NCBI GenBank assembly: GCA_014872785.1
Contig: WKFJ01000042.1
Span: 157,894 to 221,893 of the forward strand
Direction of reading: 5' to 3'
Source: Alteromonadaceae bacterium
GTDB lineage: Bacteria > Pseudomonadota > Gammaproteobacteria > Enterobacterales > Alteromonadaceae
DNA: 64,000 bases
Every line of letters starts with the position of its first letter. Positions within the stretch are counted from its first letter, which is position 1. Below, one piece after another: positions 63,987 to 64,000 of the stretch. Below the pieces are notes generated by a model that did no database searches, had not been told where the DNA came from, and saw nothing but the letters and a program-made list of their open reading frames with translations. Position numbers and translations under genes: made by a program.

Positions 63987-64000
63987 TTTTATGTCCCTTC

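Overview
The window is chromosomal DNA of a marine gammaproteobacterium, most likely of the Alteromonadales (Glaciecola/Paraglaciecola/Alteromonas-like). This is inferred from the GC content in the mid-40s, the gene sets yibN-grxC-secB-gpsA, ubiD-fre, cpxRA with a divergent Spy/CpxP-like gene, ccoG-srkA-dsbA, a MipA/DUF3019/two-component block, and the presence of a TonB-dependent receptor with a sodium symporter. No rRNA, tRNA, CRISPR array, insertion sequence or prophage was recognised.

Layout. 1-6.1 kb: the 3' end of pntB, an AsmA-like protein, a MAPEG protein, a GlxA-type regulator overlapping tail-to-tail with a Kef-type antiporter, and a cyclic-nucleotide-binding protein. 6.3-18.3 kb: a CHASE2 class III nucleotide cyclase, then a tightly packed four-gene operon: a filamentous-haemagglutinin-type exoprotein (TpsA), its FhaC/ShlB transporter (TpsB), an exported TPR-CHAT caspase-like protein with an unusual repeat insertion, and a small exported Cys-containing protein. 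18.3-31.8 kb: a nonsense-interrupted small membrane gene, a SulP transporter, a MarR-GNAT fusion behind a 17-bp perfect inverted repeat, a solute-binding protein, an ALDH/acetolactate-synthase-like pair, a beta-propeller lipoprotein, and mipA-DUF3019-RR-HK. 32-36 kb: ccoG-srkA and two tandem dsbA paralogues with CPAC active sites.

36.5-49.2 kb is the most interesting block: TonB receptor, YidK-like Na+ symporter, GH31 glycosidase, GntR/UTRA regulator, aldo-keto reductase, TauD-like Fe/2-oxoglutarate dioxygenase, YeiH-type transporter, Tat-exported sulfite dehydrogenase and a c-type cytochrome. Four copies of a CTTATATAA(G) palindrome lie upstream of the receptor, the glycosidase, the regulator and the AKR-TauD-YeiH-SorAB run, tying the block into one regulon. 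The best explanation is uptake of a sulfonated glycoside, hydrolysis, oxygenolytic removal of sulfite, reduction of the resulting aldehyde sugar, and export/oxidation of sulfite. This resembles oxygenolytic sulfoquinovose catabolism, but the GH31 keeps only part of the sulfonate-reading residues of known sulfoquinovosidases.

49.3-64 kb is mostly housekeeping: fre and ubiD (ubiD carries an in-frame TAG at a conserved Tyr position), an S66 peptidase, a VOC protein, cpxP-like/cpxRA, a secreted hydrolase, trmL, gpsA-secB-grxC-yibN, envC-yibQ and a short-chain dehydrogenase. Two genes in the window (ubiD and the small membrane gene near 18.6 kb) are each broken by a single nonsense codon with the rest of the frame intact.
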